Assembly: GCA_963920765.1 (NCBI GenBank)
Contig: OY987244.1
Location: forward strand, 1,800,501-1,864,500
Direction: 5' to 3'
DNA length: 64,000 nucleotides
DNA from: Ulota crispa
Taxonomy: Eukaryota > Streptophyta > Bryopsida > Orthotrichales > Orthotrichaceae
Part shown: positions 34,856 through 46,086 of the stretch, in pieces
Numbering within the stretch: the first letter of the stretch is position 1
Layout of the letters: each line of letters starts with the position of its first letter
Position numbers and translations under genes: made by a program
The notes under the pieces: model-generated
Database searches by the model: none
What the model was told of the DNA's origin: nothing
Seen by the model: the letters and a program-made list of their open reading frames with translations, nothing else

Positions 34856-34858
34856 TTA

Positions 34859-35303
34859 TTGCAGCAGTTTAGGGTTTTAGGTCGAAATTGCAAGAGGTAC
34901 TGTAGATGATGGATTTGCGTAACAGTTTCTCTCAAAGTGACGGATAACCACGCAATGCGTTGCCATGTCACGCTCATAAACTGAGGTGTGCTCGTACCTG
35001 ACTGACTAGTGTCCGTGGCGTCGTGACTCGTGAGGCGTGGTCCCGTCGCGGCAGCTCTTCCGAGATTTGCGGCCGTGTTTGTCATGCAAATTGTGCGCAA
35101 GTGAGGCCTCAAGTCTGCTGGGGATTGCCACACATGGTGCTCTCTGTACCCCGGGGCGATGGAGTATTCTAGCGTTTGACTCGTAAAGCTTCGTAGGCGT
35201 GACGCGGTACGGTTGTGACGACAAGGGAAAAACCCCTCTCCCCAACTCTTTAAACGTCAAAACCTATGTACCCACCTCCTTTCTCTAGTGACATTGACTT
35301 GGG
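34859..35303. other. GC-rich island upstream of a cysteine-rich frame
   Basis: This stretch is markedly GC-richer than the surroundings. Minus-strand frames (34807-35133, 35006-35260) overlap each other and show no domain. It may be promoter or leader sequence for the frame that follows. Confidence 0.35.
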
Positions 35304-35348
35304 GACGATGGAACTTGTACATGTACCCTTGCATGTGGGCACAACTTC

Positions 35349-35540
35349 ATGTGTGGAAGTTGTTCAATCTTCTACGTGTACTTCATTGTAAGGATATGCA
35401 AAGGAATGTGCAATTATTGTGAAACGTCCTTAGAAAGTGTTGGATGTACTATAGATAACAATGGACCTTTGAAGAACCTCCTTCCGTGTGAGTCCTGTAC
35501 TTGCAAAGACAAGTCAATGTCATGTTGTCAAGAATTTTGA
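35349..35540 (+). CDS. Hypothetical small cysteine-rich protein (possible last exon)
   Basis: The 63-codon frame has ten cysteines and is open upstream without an ATG to about 35304, adding residues such as TCTCTLACGHNF. It ends LPCESCTCKDKSMSCCQEF; the pattern CxxCxC..CC resembles the close of von Willebrand factor C or microseminoprotein-type domains, which are secreted, disulfide-rich folds. I do not know of this domain as common in plants. The frame may be the last exon of a spliced gene whose earlier exons lie in the GC-rich island before it, or chance. A short hydrophobic run (IFYVYFIV) sits at residues 7-14, so membrane or secretory passage is possible. No start context, promoter or homologue confirms it. 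Confidence 0.3.
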   Translation: MCGSCSIFYVYFIVRICKGMCNYCETSLESVGCTIDNNGPLKNLLPCESCTCKDKSMSCCQEF

Positions 35541-35782
35541 AGTTGGTACATCATCATTATAACAACTCTCTCAAAGGAAAAAAAGGACCGTAGCCAAGAT
35601 AGGATGGTAAACTTGTTGGTCACACAAGCAAATGTTCCTCCTTTATCTTTAAAAATTTCAAAATTACTGTTTTTCTTCTTTATCCTTGTCTATGTAAAGG
35701 TTCTTAGAATTTGAAAACCATGAAAAAATAATTATTTATTTAATCCAAAGGGATAAGTAAGTATGGACAATCCACCCAATGT

Positions 35783-36665
35783 AAGGTAACTGGCTCATAA
35801 ACCGACCATGTAGGGGCTAAAGCTGAATTTTGGGAGGTGAAACTTCTTGAAATATTTTTTAATAAATTTTACTTAAAAAACAAGAGGAATTGTCATCTAA
35901 CTCAAGTTTTTTCATGTTTTTTTGGAGTTTTATGAATTAGTTATGAAATTTTGAAGTGGAAAGGTCATAGGGTTCTAAAAACACCCACCTCCTCAAATGT
36001 ATGTCACATTGTCACCTATACAATACCCTAAAGAAAGAGTACATAAGTTCTTCTCATGGGATTCAAAGAAGTTTGTACTATAAATAAATTAGTTTTTGGC
36101 CAAATAAACATATCATCATGTTTAAAGGTACAAACTTAAATCACAATGTATGAGTCAAAAAACAAAAACAAATTTTTGCAAAGAAATATATATTTTACTA
36201 AATTTGGTCATCATCACCCTAACATTAAAATCTCTATAGTAGGAATTTTGAAACTTTTTGGAAATGTTTGTTTGAAAGGAAGATGTGCGTATGGATGTCT
36301 CCTACATATCCATGCAATCAAATCTCAAAAATTCATCAACAATGTTTTTTAATCTACTTTCTTGTAAAACCATGATTTTGACACAAAACAGTTCACCAAA
36401 ATCAGATTTTGGTTTTTAGTAATTGAAATTTGGTATGCTTGATTATGATTGCACAAGGAGCACATACAAGAAATCTGAGGATAAAATGCCAATAATAATA
36501 TTTTTTATACCAACTTTTATGAATGCCATGAGAAGGACTTATGTACTCTTTCTTTCTAGTAATGTACATTATTGAAAAAGCTACAAAAAACAACATGTAC
36601 CAGCTGAGTACATTTGAGGAGGTGAGCGGTTTTAATGCCCTAATGGAGTTTGAGACCACTACCTT
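35783..36665. mobile_element. AAGGTAG-family element, longer relative of 31502-31828
   Basis: It begins AAGGTAACTGGCTCATAAA and ends TTTGAGACCACTACCTT. The first 200 bp match 31502-31700 ('ctgaattttgggaggtgaaa') and the last 90 bp match its right part. The 883-bp body contains only short frames without domains. Confidence 0.6.
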
Positions 36666-38021
36666 ATCCCATACTTATGATGATGGATCAAGTAGAGAAG
36701 TAATTAGACAAAAAAAAGTCTAAGGACAAAGCTCACACATGAACCAGTTTTGAGCATTATTGAAATCTAATTTGAGTTGTCGAAAATTTGATGCTAGCCT
36801 TTGACTAATCCTTGCTACCCAACACACAAAAATTGTATATTTGCTGTGCATTTGGTGGGCCTTCAAGTAAACAGGACTTCACTGCATGTCTATTGTCGCT
36901 CATCCTTGAAAAAGGAGTTTTGTATTGTCACTGGACATGAACAAAAGAACTCTGTACGTACTGATGAATAAAATTTTAACTCTTTCCCTCAGGATATCAT
37001 CAGATACGTGGCACTCGATGTGTGGTCAGCACCAAGTCTTCACCCTATTGCTTTTGGTACACTGAACGATTCTGGAGACCTTTTCCCAAGGGTGTTGAGG
37101 AGGTCTTCCTCATGTACCCTAAGACCTCAATCACAGCTTTTTATACAACCCCCTTAAAAAATTCACTCCTATAGAAACTAAAATGCTTGAGTTTATGCAA
37201 AAGAAAAGTACCCACAGCTTTGGATGTCACCTACTAGCAAAGTGAGGTAGTTACGGCAGTCGTTGATGGATGCCTTTCAGTTGCACAGGCTTGACATGCA
37301 CCATCATCATAGTGAAGGCAGTTGAATAACTGCCGCAAGCACAAAATTCTCCACTACAGCCGCAGATCACGTACACGTGCAAGAAATTCAACAAAGCTGT
37401 TATGATCCAGATCGATATCCAAGTAGATAGATTCCACAGAAGAAGAAAAAAAATTGCACAAAAAAGCACAAACAAAAGTGGGAGCAGAGATGCAACAAAA
37501 GCCATGGTATGATAGCGCAAATTTTGGGAGTTTTTTCTTTATAAATCCTGTAAAAATGATAACACTTCTTTGGGTATTTGATTTTCTTTTTCTCAAAGGG
37601 TCTGTTGATCCCTAAAAATACAGTATCTACAACTACACCAGTCTTGGTAGCGACTCGAAAAAAAAAGGGCAGCGCAAAGCTTGCTCAACATCTCTAGCAC
37701 TAGCATCATCCAGTGCTGGATACGAGACATGCTTGTGGCAGAGATCTCCTATGGGATGCCAACTCAACTCCACGGAGAGTGAATCGGCAAGTAAAATTCT
37801 GTCGGTTGATAACAAATGTACAAGCAGTCTAGTTTCTCGACTGCACAAAAAAATGGAAGGTTTGTATGTACACACAAAATGCGCCTTGATTCCAGCGCCG
37901 TCGCAGCCGAGTAGTGATACTCGTCACCACACTCCTCGTTCGCAACGCAAGCGTCGCGCCGGAAGCCTATGTAAAACTGTAAGTTTGTCGCGGTGGTCGC
38001 AAGAGAAAGGGGTATGTAACA
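36666..38021. other. Intergenic sequence downstream of NCED
   Basis: No gene supported. Composition rises toward the NCED gene, so the right half probably includes the NCED 3' UTR (minus strand). The small frames at 37251-37875 lack domain features. Confidence 0.45.
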
Positions 38022-39761
38022 TTAGTTGGACCGGAGCAAATCCGCGGCAGGGATGAAGGCACCATGGAACCCGTACGGGACGCGCGACGGCAACTTGACG
38101 GACGCGACGGGCGCGAGCGATGGCGACGCCGCGTCCAAAACGAGAAGCTCCGAGAGGCCAGACTGCTCGTCATGGCAAAACGCGACCAGATATCCATCGT
38201 CTTCCGCGGCGTCGGCAGTGCGCGGCACGAACACAGGCTCGCCGCCGAAACGGTGCTCGCCGTAATCATACCTCGCCACCACTTCACCCGATTGCAAGTC
38301 TACTTTGGCGACCCCGGATACCTTCGGCCATGGCTCCATGATGGCGAGGTACATAAACCGGGTCTTCACACCCACATAATTGGGGTTCATTTTCCCCACT
38401 TCTAAGTTCAATGTCGAGAGCTCGCGCTTGGTTGCCGTCCCCGTCACGCGGTTCAACCTCACCTCAGTGAGCAGCGCCTGCGGAGCCTCGGACGTCTTGA
38501 AAACGATATCAGCCGGCGTCATGGACGTCCCAACAATTACCACATCATCCCCTTCCTCCCATGCGTTGTACAAGTGGAAGAAGAAGCAATCGGGTACTAC
38601 AATCCATTGAAGCTCGGCTTCCGAGGTGGCATACTTGGGCAACACGCCGAATCGCGGGGTTTTCTTGGGATCCAACACCACCGGGGACCCCCCTGTCAAC
38701 ATCTCCTTCAACCGGAACACGATCTGTTGATCGGGGATCACTACAAAATTCTCCGTGATCGCGAAGTCGTGCGTCATGGCGGCTTCGGGTAACGTAATAG
38801 GAACCTCGGCTTTTTTCTTCCCGTCCGCGCCGAAGATGAAATACTTCAAATACGGCGCCGAGAGGACATTGTAACTGAGGCTGAACAGCTCGCCCGTATG
38901 AGGATCAATCTTCGGGTGCGCAATCATGGAATGCGTAAGCTGGCCGTGGAAATCGTACCGTCCAACAGTTTCGATGTCGTCGTCGTCTGTGAGACGAACT
39001 TCGACCGGTAGATCGTCTTCGGAGATTGCGAGCAAGCGGTCGTTGAAATACACCAAGCCCGCATTCGCCATTCCCATGCCTTGGGAGGCGTCGAGTATGC
39101 CGCAGAGTGACCGAATCCCGTGTGCGAGCAGGCGCGCGATGCCGCCATACCCGTGCAGCTCTCCAATGGGCTTGGGGAAGAAGGAGCGCCCGTGGCGATC
39201 CTCCTCCATGAAGCGGTAGGTTTTGGTGTAGCGGCACGCGTAGCTGACGGATGCGTTGTGGAATGTCACGGCGTGCAGCATGCCGTCACCGTCGAAGAGA
39301 TGGTGACGACCCTTGGGGACGAAGTGCGGATTCGGCCCGTTGCGGACGTACACGCCTTCCAAGCATTCCGGGAGTGATCCAACCACCTCTAAGTCGTGAC
39401 AGGCCGGAGACTCCTGCACGGGGAAAAAGTTGCCTTCTAATTGCACCAGTGGATCCACCGATGATGGGAGCGGCGCCTGCTCACCACTCTGTAATGTCCG
39501 TTCCACGGTTTCGATCACCTTATCCGCCAGCTTCTGCACGAAGTTGAGCGGCTTCAAGCGCCCTCTCTCTGATGACGACGACGACTTAGTGGTGGATCCC
39601 TGATTCTCCAGAAAGATTTTGGGCAATTCAGAAACTTTGCGACCCGCCACATGAGCACGGCAGCTCTCACGAGGTCGACGATCGCTAACGAATGCCTGAC
39701 TACTACTGCTTCTGCTCAACTGGCTGCTGCTGCTAATTCCTACTCTCGCGGTACAAGCCAT
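38022..39761 (-). CDS. NCED: 9-cis-epoxycarotenoid dioxygenase (abscisic acid synthesis)
   Basis: NCED cleaves 9-cis-violaxanthin or 9'-cis-neoxanthin to xanthoxin in the plastid, the committed and usually rate-limiting step of abscisic acid synthesis. The frame is uninterrupted, as is usual for NCED genes. Counting from this start (579 residues), the four iron-binding histidines of the carotenoid oxygenase fold are at 282 (IAHPKID), 331 (MTHDFAITENF), 396 (FFFHLYNAWEE) and 566 (YGFHGAF), with the supporting GGEP glutamate at 508. The HDFAITENFVV.PDQQ..F context fits NCED rather than CCD4 or CCD1. Residues 1 to about 60 are Ser/Arg-rich with few acids, as in a plastid transit peptide, and about 71-91 looks like the amphipathic helix used for thylakoid attachment. 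An in-frame ATG 20 codons upstream (39821) is possible; I prefer 39761 because it begins MACTARV like a transit peptide. Base composition is much GC-richer than the flanks. Confidence 0.93.
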   Translation of the reverse strand: MACTARVGISSSSQLSRSSSSQAFVSDRRPRESCRAHVAGRKVSELPKIFLENQGSTTKSSSSSERGRLKPLNFVQKLADKVIETVERTLQSGEQAPLPSSVDPLVQLEGNFFPVQESPACHDLEVVGSLPECLEGVYVRNGPNPHFVPKGRHHLFDGDGMLHAVTFHNASVSYACRYTKTYRFMEEDRHGRSFFPKPIGELHGYGGIARLLAHGIRSLCGILDASQGMGMANAGLVYFNDRLLAISEDDLPVEVRLTDDDDIETVGRYDFHGQLTHSMIAHPKIDPHTGELFSLSYNVLSAPYLKYFIFGADGKKKAEVPITLPEAAMTHDFAITENFVVIPDQQIVFRLKEMLTGGSPVVLDPKKTPRFGVLPKYATSEAELQWIVVPDCFFFHLYNAWEEGDDVVIVGTSMTPADIVFKTSEAPQALLTEVRLNRVTGTATKRELSTLNLEVGKMNPNYVGVKTRFMYLAIMEPWPKVSGVAKVDLQSGEVVARYDYGEHRFGGEPVFVPRTADAAEDDGYLVAFCHDEQSGLSELLVLDAASPSLAPVASVKLPSRVPYGFHGAFIPAADLLRSN

Positions 39762-40806
39762 AAAATTCGCGAATGATCGCGTTCTTCTGTAAGACCCCCA
39801 AAAGAAATACTTCTCATACACTATCTGCTTCGCTTCCGAGAACGAGTTATCAAAGCACCATAATATTTACATAAGTCTCCGAACGCCACGTAGTATCTTA
39901 ACTGCTTCCATCTCTGGTAACCATATTGCTCCGGCAAAACGCTGCTGAATCCCAAAAGTTAATCTCCACTCCGCTTCAATGAACTCCCTCCAAGTCTAAT
40001 TCTGACAACGCCTACACACTCTCTCTGATAAACGAACACTGGCACTTGCACTTCAGAACTGATCAAAGCTCATGAATGCCGTCGATCTGAATGGGCTCAT
40101 GCGAGATTTCCTAAGGCCTGTGTGAGCCACTATCAAGGCTGTGATGAGAGGCGCTGCGGCGCATTAACTGTAAGCGGCGACGTCGTAACCGTCGTCACAA
40201 TGGGTGTGTTGTGAGATGTGTGAGGTGATGGCTAGCGATCAACTTATGAGCAGGAAGTTTTTGTGGAGTGATGAAAGAGGTGTGTGTATGTGAGATTGTA
40301 AGGGGGACTGTGGAATGAGCGGATCTACTCCGATGGGTGGGGAGAGCTGGATGGTGTTGTGTGTCGGGATAAGCCGCCATGGCTGAAGGCTTTTGTAGCC
40401 TGGAGCTGCTCGAGTGCGCTGTCCCGCGCCTGCTGTGGACAGTCTTTTCGCTTTGAACGGACCTTGCTCTCCGCCCTCCACGTGGATTCCCGCGGGGGGT
40501 CTCGCTCCATCGTGGAAGGGGTTTGTGCACCTTCTTCATTGGACTGACCCCTGCTGGGCCATCCTTTTCCTTCTGAGGTGGCCCCATGGGGTTTTGATAC
40601 GATTCCTGGAATGTGATAAGAGTGGTGATCACGTCTGAAGGCTGGTTCACTGTAACACAAAATCTGCTTTTCAGAATAGCGTTTTGTAGTAGGCAAGTGG
40701 TGGCCCTTAATTTCGAATTAGGTTCCTTTTCAAATTTTATACGGTGCAAGACATCATAACCCAACAATGATCTAACAACCATATGAGTTGTTTGTAGTAC
40801 CCTTCA
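39762..40806. other. NCED 5' flank: leader and promoter region
   Basis: Higher-GC sequence upstream of NCED on the minus strand. It contains overlapping frames on both strands, the longest being 40195-40782 minus (195 codons, Arg/Ser/His/Pro-rich, no domain recognised), which I do not treat as a gene. A G-box is at 40488-40495. Confidence 0.5.
40488..40495. promoter_or_regulatory. G-box / ABRE-type element upstream of NCED
   Basis: The palindrome CCACGTGG contains the CACGTG core bound by bZIP and bHLH factors; ACGTGG is also the ABRE form. It lies about 670-730 bp upstream of the NCED start. This suggests stress or feedback regulation, but a single motif is weak evidence. Confidence 0.4.
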
Positions 40807-41734
40807 TTAACCCCTAAAGGCCCACTTTGGGCTTTATGAGAACTCGGGTAGGTTCTATTGACTTCATAACTTGGAAAACTTTCATGAAATTTTTTGGATG
40901 GATGCTACTCATTATAATCTACATATGAAGCTTTATTTCATGTCATTTCGATAAGTATTGCAAAAGTTAGAAGGTTTTTTCAATTTCAAGGTAATACAAA
41001 GCAGCAAAAAATATTTTCTAATTTTTTTAAATTTTTTTATAGAATTGTATAGAATGATACCTACTCAAAAAAAATGGAATCACTCAATTCCAAACAATGA
41101 GGTAAGAGTTAAAAGGAGTTTTCTTTTGCGGGCAATGAAGATAGGAAGAGGGTAGAAAGAACATATAAAGTTATCTTTTACTCTCAATTTTGAAAATTTT
41201 CAAATGAAAATGAAAATTAAAGTTACTAATTGTCTATTAGAGCATTCTCACCATTGGGATTACCAATTTTCAAATTCTTCCAAAACTTATTAGCATATTA
41301 GTTATATCTTTCATTCATCAATACCTTTCACTCATCAATACCTTTCACTTTACGATTTTTGTAAAAATGAATCCAAATTTTTTTTTGGTTAATTTTTTTT
41401 ATATATGCTTTCAACCCATTTTCCGACATATTGCAAAAAATTGCACAAGAAATAAAACGTATGTGTTTTTTTCTAAAAAGTTTGAAAATCAAAACTTCAC
41501 CTTTTTGAAGGACTAGAAAAACCTACATTTTGAAATTTAGGCACATTAATCTTGCAATAGGTGGGGATATTCATTCTGAAATTTTGGGATAATGTACTTG
41601 TGCAAGCCAACCAAAGGATATTACAGTTGGATTTGTGAAAAGGTAAGTTTCAATGAAGATTTTGACCCTGGTTTGGGGACTATTATTTTGAAGCAGTTTT
41701 GGGTCTGTAAATGCAAAAGAATTTTAGGGGTTGA
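40807..41734. mobile_element. TTAA element, subfamily i
   Basis: It begins TTAACCCCTAAAGGCCCACT and ends ATTTTAGGGGTTGA (right TTAA mutated to TTGA). It aligns end to end with 58691-59607 in the same orientation. No transposase frame; the open frames inside are AT-rich and differ between copies. Confidence 0.75.
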
Positions 41735-43025
41735 GTTGTTTTTTTTTGTAATTATAAACAAGAAGGTCTTTGGATAGAAGTTTCAAAATATATTGGAGCA
41801 ATTGTTTGTCAAAAAAAAGTCATTGATATTCAAAATTGACAATTATTTGACAAAAAATGTTGGTTTATGATGTTTTGCACTATACGCATTTTTTATGCTC
41901 CATTTTTTAACAAACTTTTGTGAGGGCAAGCTTTCATGCTAGTCCCTTAATAAAAATATGCAAAAACAACAAACAATTTCATATTGAAAACTTGTATGAT
42001 GTTTGAGTATTTTCCAATTTCAAGCTAGTATGCAAGTTTGCTTTTAGTCAACACAAAATATTGTTTCCAAACTATTGTCCTTAAATGCTGAAGATATTAT
42101 TCTTAATAGAATAGCACATGGAAATTTTTAGCACACTAGTTGTCCCCCCATTACAACAAAAAAATATTTCACTTCATCCATTCTTTTGGTCCTTGTGGCC
42201 TTGGAATGAAGGCCTTTGAAAATAATCATTTTCATTCATGCCTATTCTTCTTGACTATCTTTCACAATCTTCCCCCTTGCTCTCTTAGACCATTACAAGG
42301 GATTTGGACCTAAGAAAGGGCCCCTTCCCCCAAAACCATGAGGATTTTGGAAACACTTTCACAACACTTTCACATAGACAATTTAGCAATTTGACATGTC
42401 ATTGAAGCAACCATGTCAAATAATATTATTTATTTATTTATTTTTTCAAAATATCAAATATCAAAAATTAAATTAAATCTTAAAAAAATGATTTTTTCTT
42501 AATTTCTTTTTTTTAATCAATTTTTTCTAACGACCAATAGTGGCTAGTTCTCAACACCAGGGACATCCAAACTCATAGCCCTTTCTTGGGTCCAAATTCC
42601 TTGTAATGTTCCCTTGTAAGTTTTTTGTGTTTTTAAGTTTTTGGACCAAGTGATAAATTTTATCTCACTGAAGTGCATTTTCTAAAGCATTCTAATGGCA
42701 CATTTACAAGCTAGATTTGATTAACCCTTTAACAACCACATGTATATGAAATATGCTGCAAATCGACCATCTGATGGTTACACGGTTGTTAAAGGGTTAA
42801 ACACTCGCTGTCAAATTATTTGTACAAAGCTTTGCCAACAAACACAACCGCCTAGTCTCATATCAGCTCAAGAAGCCATGTGAGATTTTTCATGAAAATC
42901 TAAAGCCAATAGAAGGTCCTAAGTTTCTTTGTAATTTGTAAAATGTATGTGATGGGGTTGAAACCACTCTTCCCTTTCCAATCAAAAAGGTTGCAAAGTT
43001 AGTGTGACTACTCATTGTTTATTTT
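41735..43025. other. Intergenic AT-rich sequence
   Basis: No gene supported. It contains the 80-bp TTAA palindromic element at 42721-42800 and (ATTT)-like runs near 42427-42445. Confidence 0.45.
42721..42800. mobile_element. 80-bp minimal TTAA element
   Basis: TTAACCCTTTAACAACCACA at the left pairs with GGTTGTTAAAGGGTTAA at the right, giving a nearly all-terminus element of 80 bp. It appears to be an extreme internal deletion of a TTAA-type element. Confidence 0.6.
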
Positions 43026-43899
43026 TTAACCCCTAAACCGTTGTCCCTTCAAGGGACAATATAGATTTTGGGCAATCTTCTGCTATTGGGATTTTTGACC
43101 AATTTTTTTAATATTTTTTTGAAATAGAGTTTTGCAAGGGTTATGTGGGGATGAGATTTTTTTATATTGAGATCATATTTATAGTTCAAAAGTTATGGTG
43201 GATTCTAGTGGAATTTCAATAGAAGAGGCAAGTTGGGCATGCCCTTTTTCATCAACTTTTTCCAAAAAAAACCAATGAAGGCATGACCTTTCCTTGGAGC
43301 ACATAAAGAGCAATAATATACTAGGCAAACACATTTTTGTATTAGATAAATATATTAATTTTTGAATTGCAATAACTACTAGAGATTTGGTTTTTCATTT
43401 TCCATTTTTTAAATGTGTCAAAAAAGTTGAAATTTTGCAATTTAGTGTTTGGGATTTTGTTTTTATGTTATTATCATTCAAAAATTCAATTTGCAAAAAG
43501 CCTCAATGTAACAAAACTTTCAAGCACATGTTTGCGATGCAAGCCCATGTAGCCATGTAGAGTGTGTTCCAAGTCTTGGTTGACTATGAAATTTGTGAAA
43601 ATATGTTTAACATTGTTTAGGGCATGTTAGACAAATCTCACTCACATTCATAATGCAAAAAATGTCCATAACATGTGATCAAAGGAACTTGAACATCTTG
43701 AGCAAAGGTCAATAAGAATTTTATTCTCACTTCAAATTATGATATTCATCAAACCATACAACCAAACCTAACAATACTTTCACCATGTTTTCTTTCATAA
43801 ATCTATTACAAAATCCCATGGTTAGAATTGTGAAAAACAGAAAATTTTTGTTCTCAAGGGGCAATGGCACAACCAGGGTACCCAAAAAGGACTGCTTAA
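43026..43899. mobile_element. TTAA element, subfamily iv
   Basis: It begins TTAACCCCTAAACC, followed by the palindrome at 43041-43059 (TTGTCCCTT C AAGGGACAA). The body matches 61309-62505 and inverted 28369-29282. The right end is decayed; the TTAA at 43896-43899 is the best candidate. Confidence 0.6.
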
Positions 43900-45777
43900 C
43901 TTTGATTTGGTCTTACCCATGATACTTTTGCTATTTATAACATCTTACTAGATAGTGCTTTGCTATTTATTTTTTGGCAAGAAGTTGCTTATACTTGTAG
44001 ATTAGTAGGAAAAAAATACATTTTTTCAAATGATGAATGTTATCATGTCTAAATGAGCAATTATGTGAGAAGTTCTGGAACTATCTCATTTCATAAAAAT
44101 GAAGTAAAGGTCTCATCTGGACTACAAGTTTGGTTAGTAGGAATGAGGTTAATGCATTTATAGTTGTGCAAGCTTCTATGGTTCATGAATTTGAAGTGTA
44201 TTAGTCCATACAATATTAAAACTAGTTGTTATGAATTCTTTTAGGGACACTTTCATGCAAGTTTTTCCACGTCCAATAAAGAACATTAAAAATTTGTAAT
44301 TTTTTTTAAAGTGGCAAAAGCATGCACATATACTTGTTTCTAGTTGCACATATGGTCAAAATTATTTAAATGTTAATAATTCATTTTAGGGAGCCATTAC
44401 AAATTACAAGTCAAAAAAAGTCCAGATCATGACATTTGGATTCTAATCACTTTTATGGTGAGAAAAAAATCAAGAAATTCCTTTGGATGGAAGGAACACT
44501 TTTTAAATGAATGTCTTAACGTAAGGAAAGCTTAAAAAAATGTTTCATCACTTGCAAGTTCAAACTTTTACTTAAACAAAAATAATCTAGACTCCCCAAG
44601 AAAGAATCCTTTCTAGAGGTCCGACATGCCCTTTTGGGTATACCTTGATCGTGCCATCACCCCAAGATTAAATGACTAGACATGACATTTTTGGGTGTTT
44701 TTTGGGAAAAATGTTCTTGGTCTTCTAGGGGTTCAAGAAATTTGTATTTTACTATGCTCATTATATACTATATGATTACAAGAAATATGTCTTTGGTAAA
44801 CTAGTGTGACTTTACGTTAGGAGTTGAGGTTATTTTGGAGCCTTTATCACTTCAGATCTTTGTCCCTCATTAGTTGATTTCTTGGAAATTGCTCCAAAAC
44901 CTTTATACGAAGGTCAAAATTTTAAAAATCATTTTAATGTTTAAAATAAAAAATTTAACACGGTCATAATATAAAAACTGGGTCCTCCAAAAACGGGAAC
45001 TCAACCCCAAAGCCATTGTCAAATTTTATGAAACTGTGATTTTTGAAATTAAAATATGTTATTTTGAGGTAGCCAACATCATACGATGAAATAAAAATAC
45101 CAACAATTTTACTTGGTCTCTTATTTTATCCTTGATCTCTTGAAATATTTAAGATTTGCTATAATGGCCTTGACTTCTTGGTCTGAAGGCCTTTACACAC
45201 AATTGAGGTGGCCCAAATATATTTGTAATAAAAGGGATGATTGGGGATGTCCTTGAGGCCATTTAGGCTGAAATTTTGGTTGAAATGGCCCCAAGTCTTC
45301 ATGGGGCCTTGACTAGTAACGTAACGCGACCCTCACTGCTACACACAGACAAGATAACTCAGCACATATGACATGTCATGAACTGGATGAGAAATGATCA
45401 AAGGATAAGAATTTCAAAAGGAGAGAATTATTGAGAGAACGAAAATATAGGATTAAGCCATCTGTCGAATTTGCTCATGAGTAGGTAAAGAAGGACTTGG
45501 GCTCTTCCCACTGTGGAAGCTCTTCAGAGAGCTGGGGCCTCTTTGCAGTACTGACCAAGAGCCAGGGGTGGTATTTTTATCTTGGTCACGGCCCTTGGTC
45601 ACTAGTATAGTGCAGTCTTTAAAATTTTGGCAGATTTTCACCAAATTTCTACCTTGATTGGGACTGGCTATCATAATACTAGAAAAATTGGGTGTTAGCT
45701 TCTTCACGAAGCAAACACAAGGTTGGCCAAAGTTTGGAAAAAATGAATACAATTAATGGCATGCGCATGTTCATCCA
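43900..45777. other. Intergenic AT-rich sequence
   Basis: No gene supported. The minus-strand frame 45453-45752 (99 codons) lies in somewhat GC-richer sequence but shows no domain. Confidence 0.45.
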
Positions 45778-46086
45778 TAAAATCTAGGAAAAATTTCATG
45801 AATACCTCTGAAGTTTGCAATATTTTCATAGATACCCTGCTTTTTCAGAAATATCACAAATATCCTTGGACCAAAAAAATTAGGCATTTGTTTTGTTGTG
45901 CATGCCACTTCCCTTCTCCCTTTGTGTGCACATTGTGTACAAAGGAAGAAGGGAAGTAGCATGCACAACAAAACAAATGCCTAAATTTTTTGGTCCAAGA
46001 ATATTTGTGAAATTTCTGAAAAAAATAAGAACATCTATGAAAATATTGCAAACTTCAAAGATATCCATGAAATTTTCCCTAAAATC
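45778..46086. mobile_element. Foldback element with about 150-bp arms
   Basis: The left arm (from 'aaaatctaggaaaaatttca') and right arm (to 'tgaaattttccctaaaatct') are long imperfect inverse copies around 45928-45935. Shared blocks include 'aggcatttgttttgttgtgcatg' type sequence on each arm. All four small frames here are translations of the same palindrome, not genes. Confidence 0.8.

Noticed and set aside
38026..39547. Many plus- and minus-strand frames overlapping NCED
   Set aside because: They are shadows of the GC-rich NCED coding sequence in other phases.
40195..40782. 195-codon minus frame upstream of NCED
   Set aside because: Biased composition (Arg, Ser, His, Pro), no domain, and overlapped by other open frames in a GC-richer promoter region.
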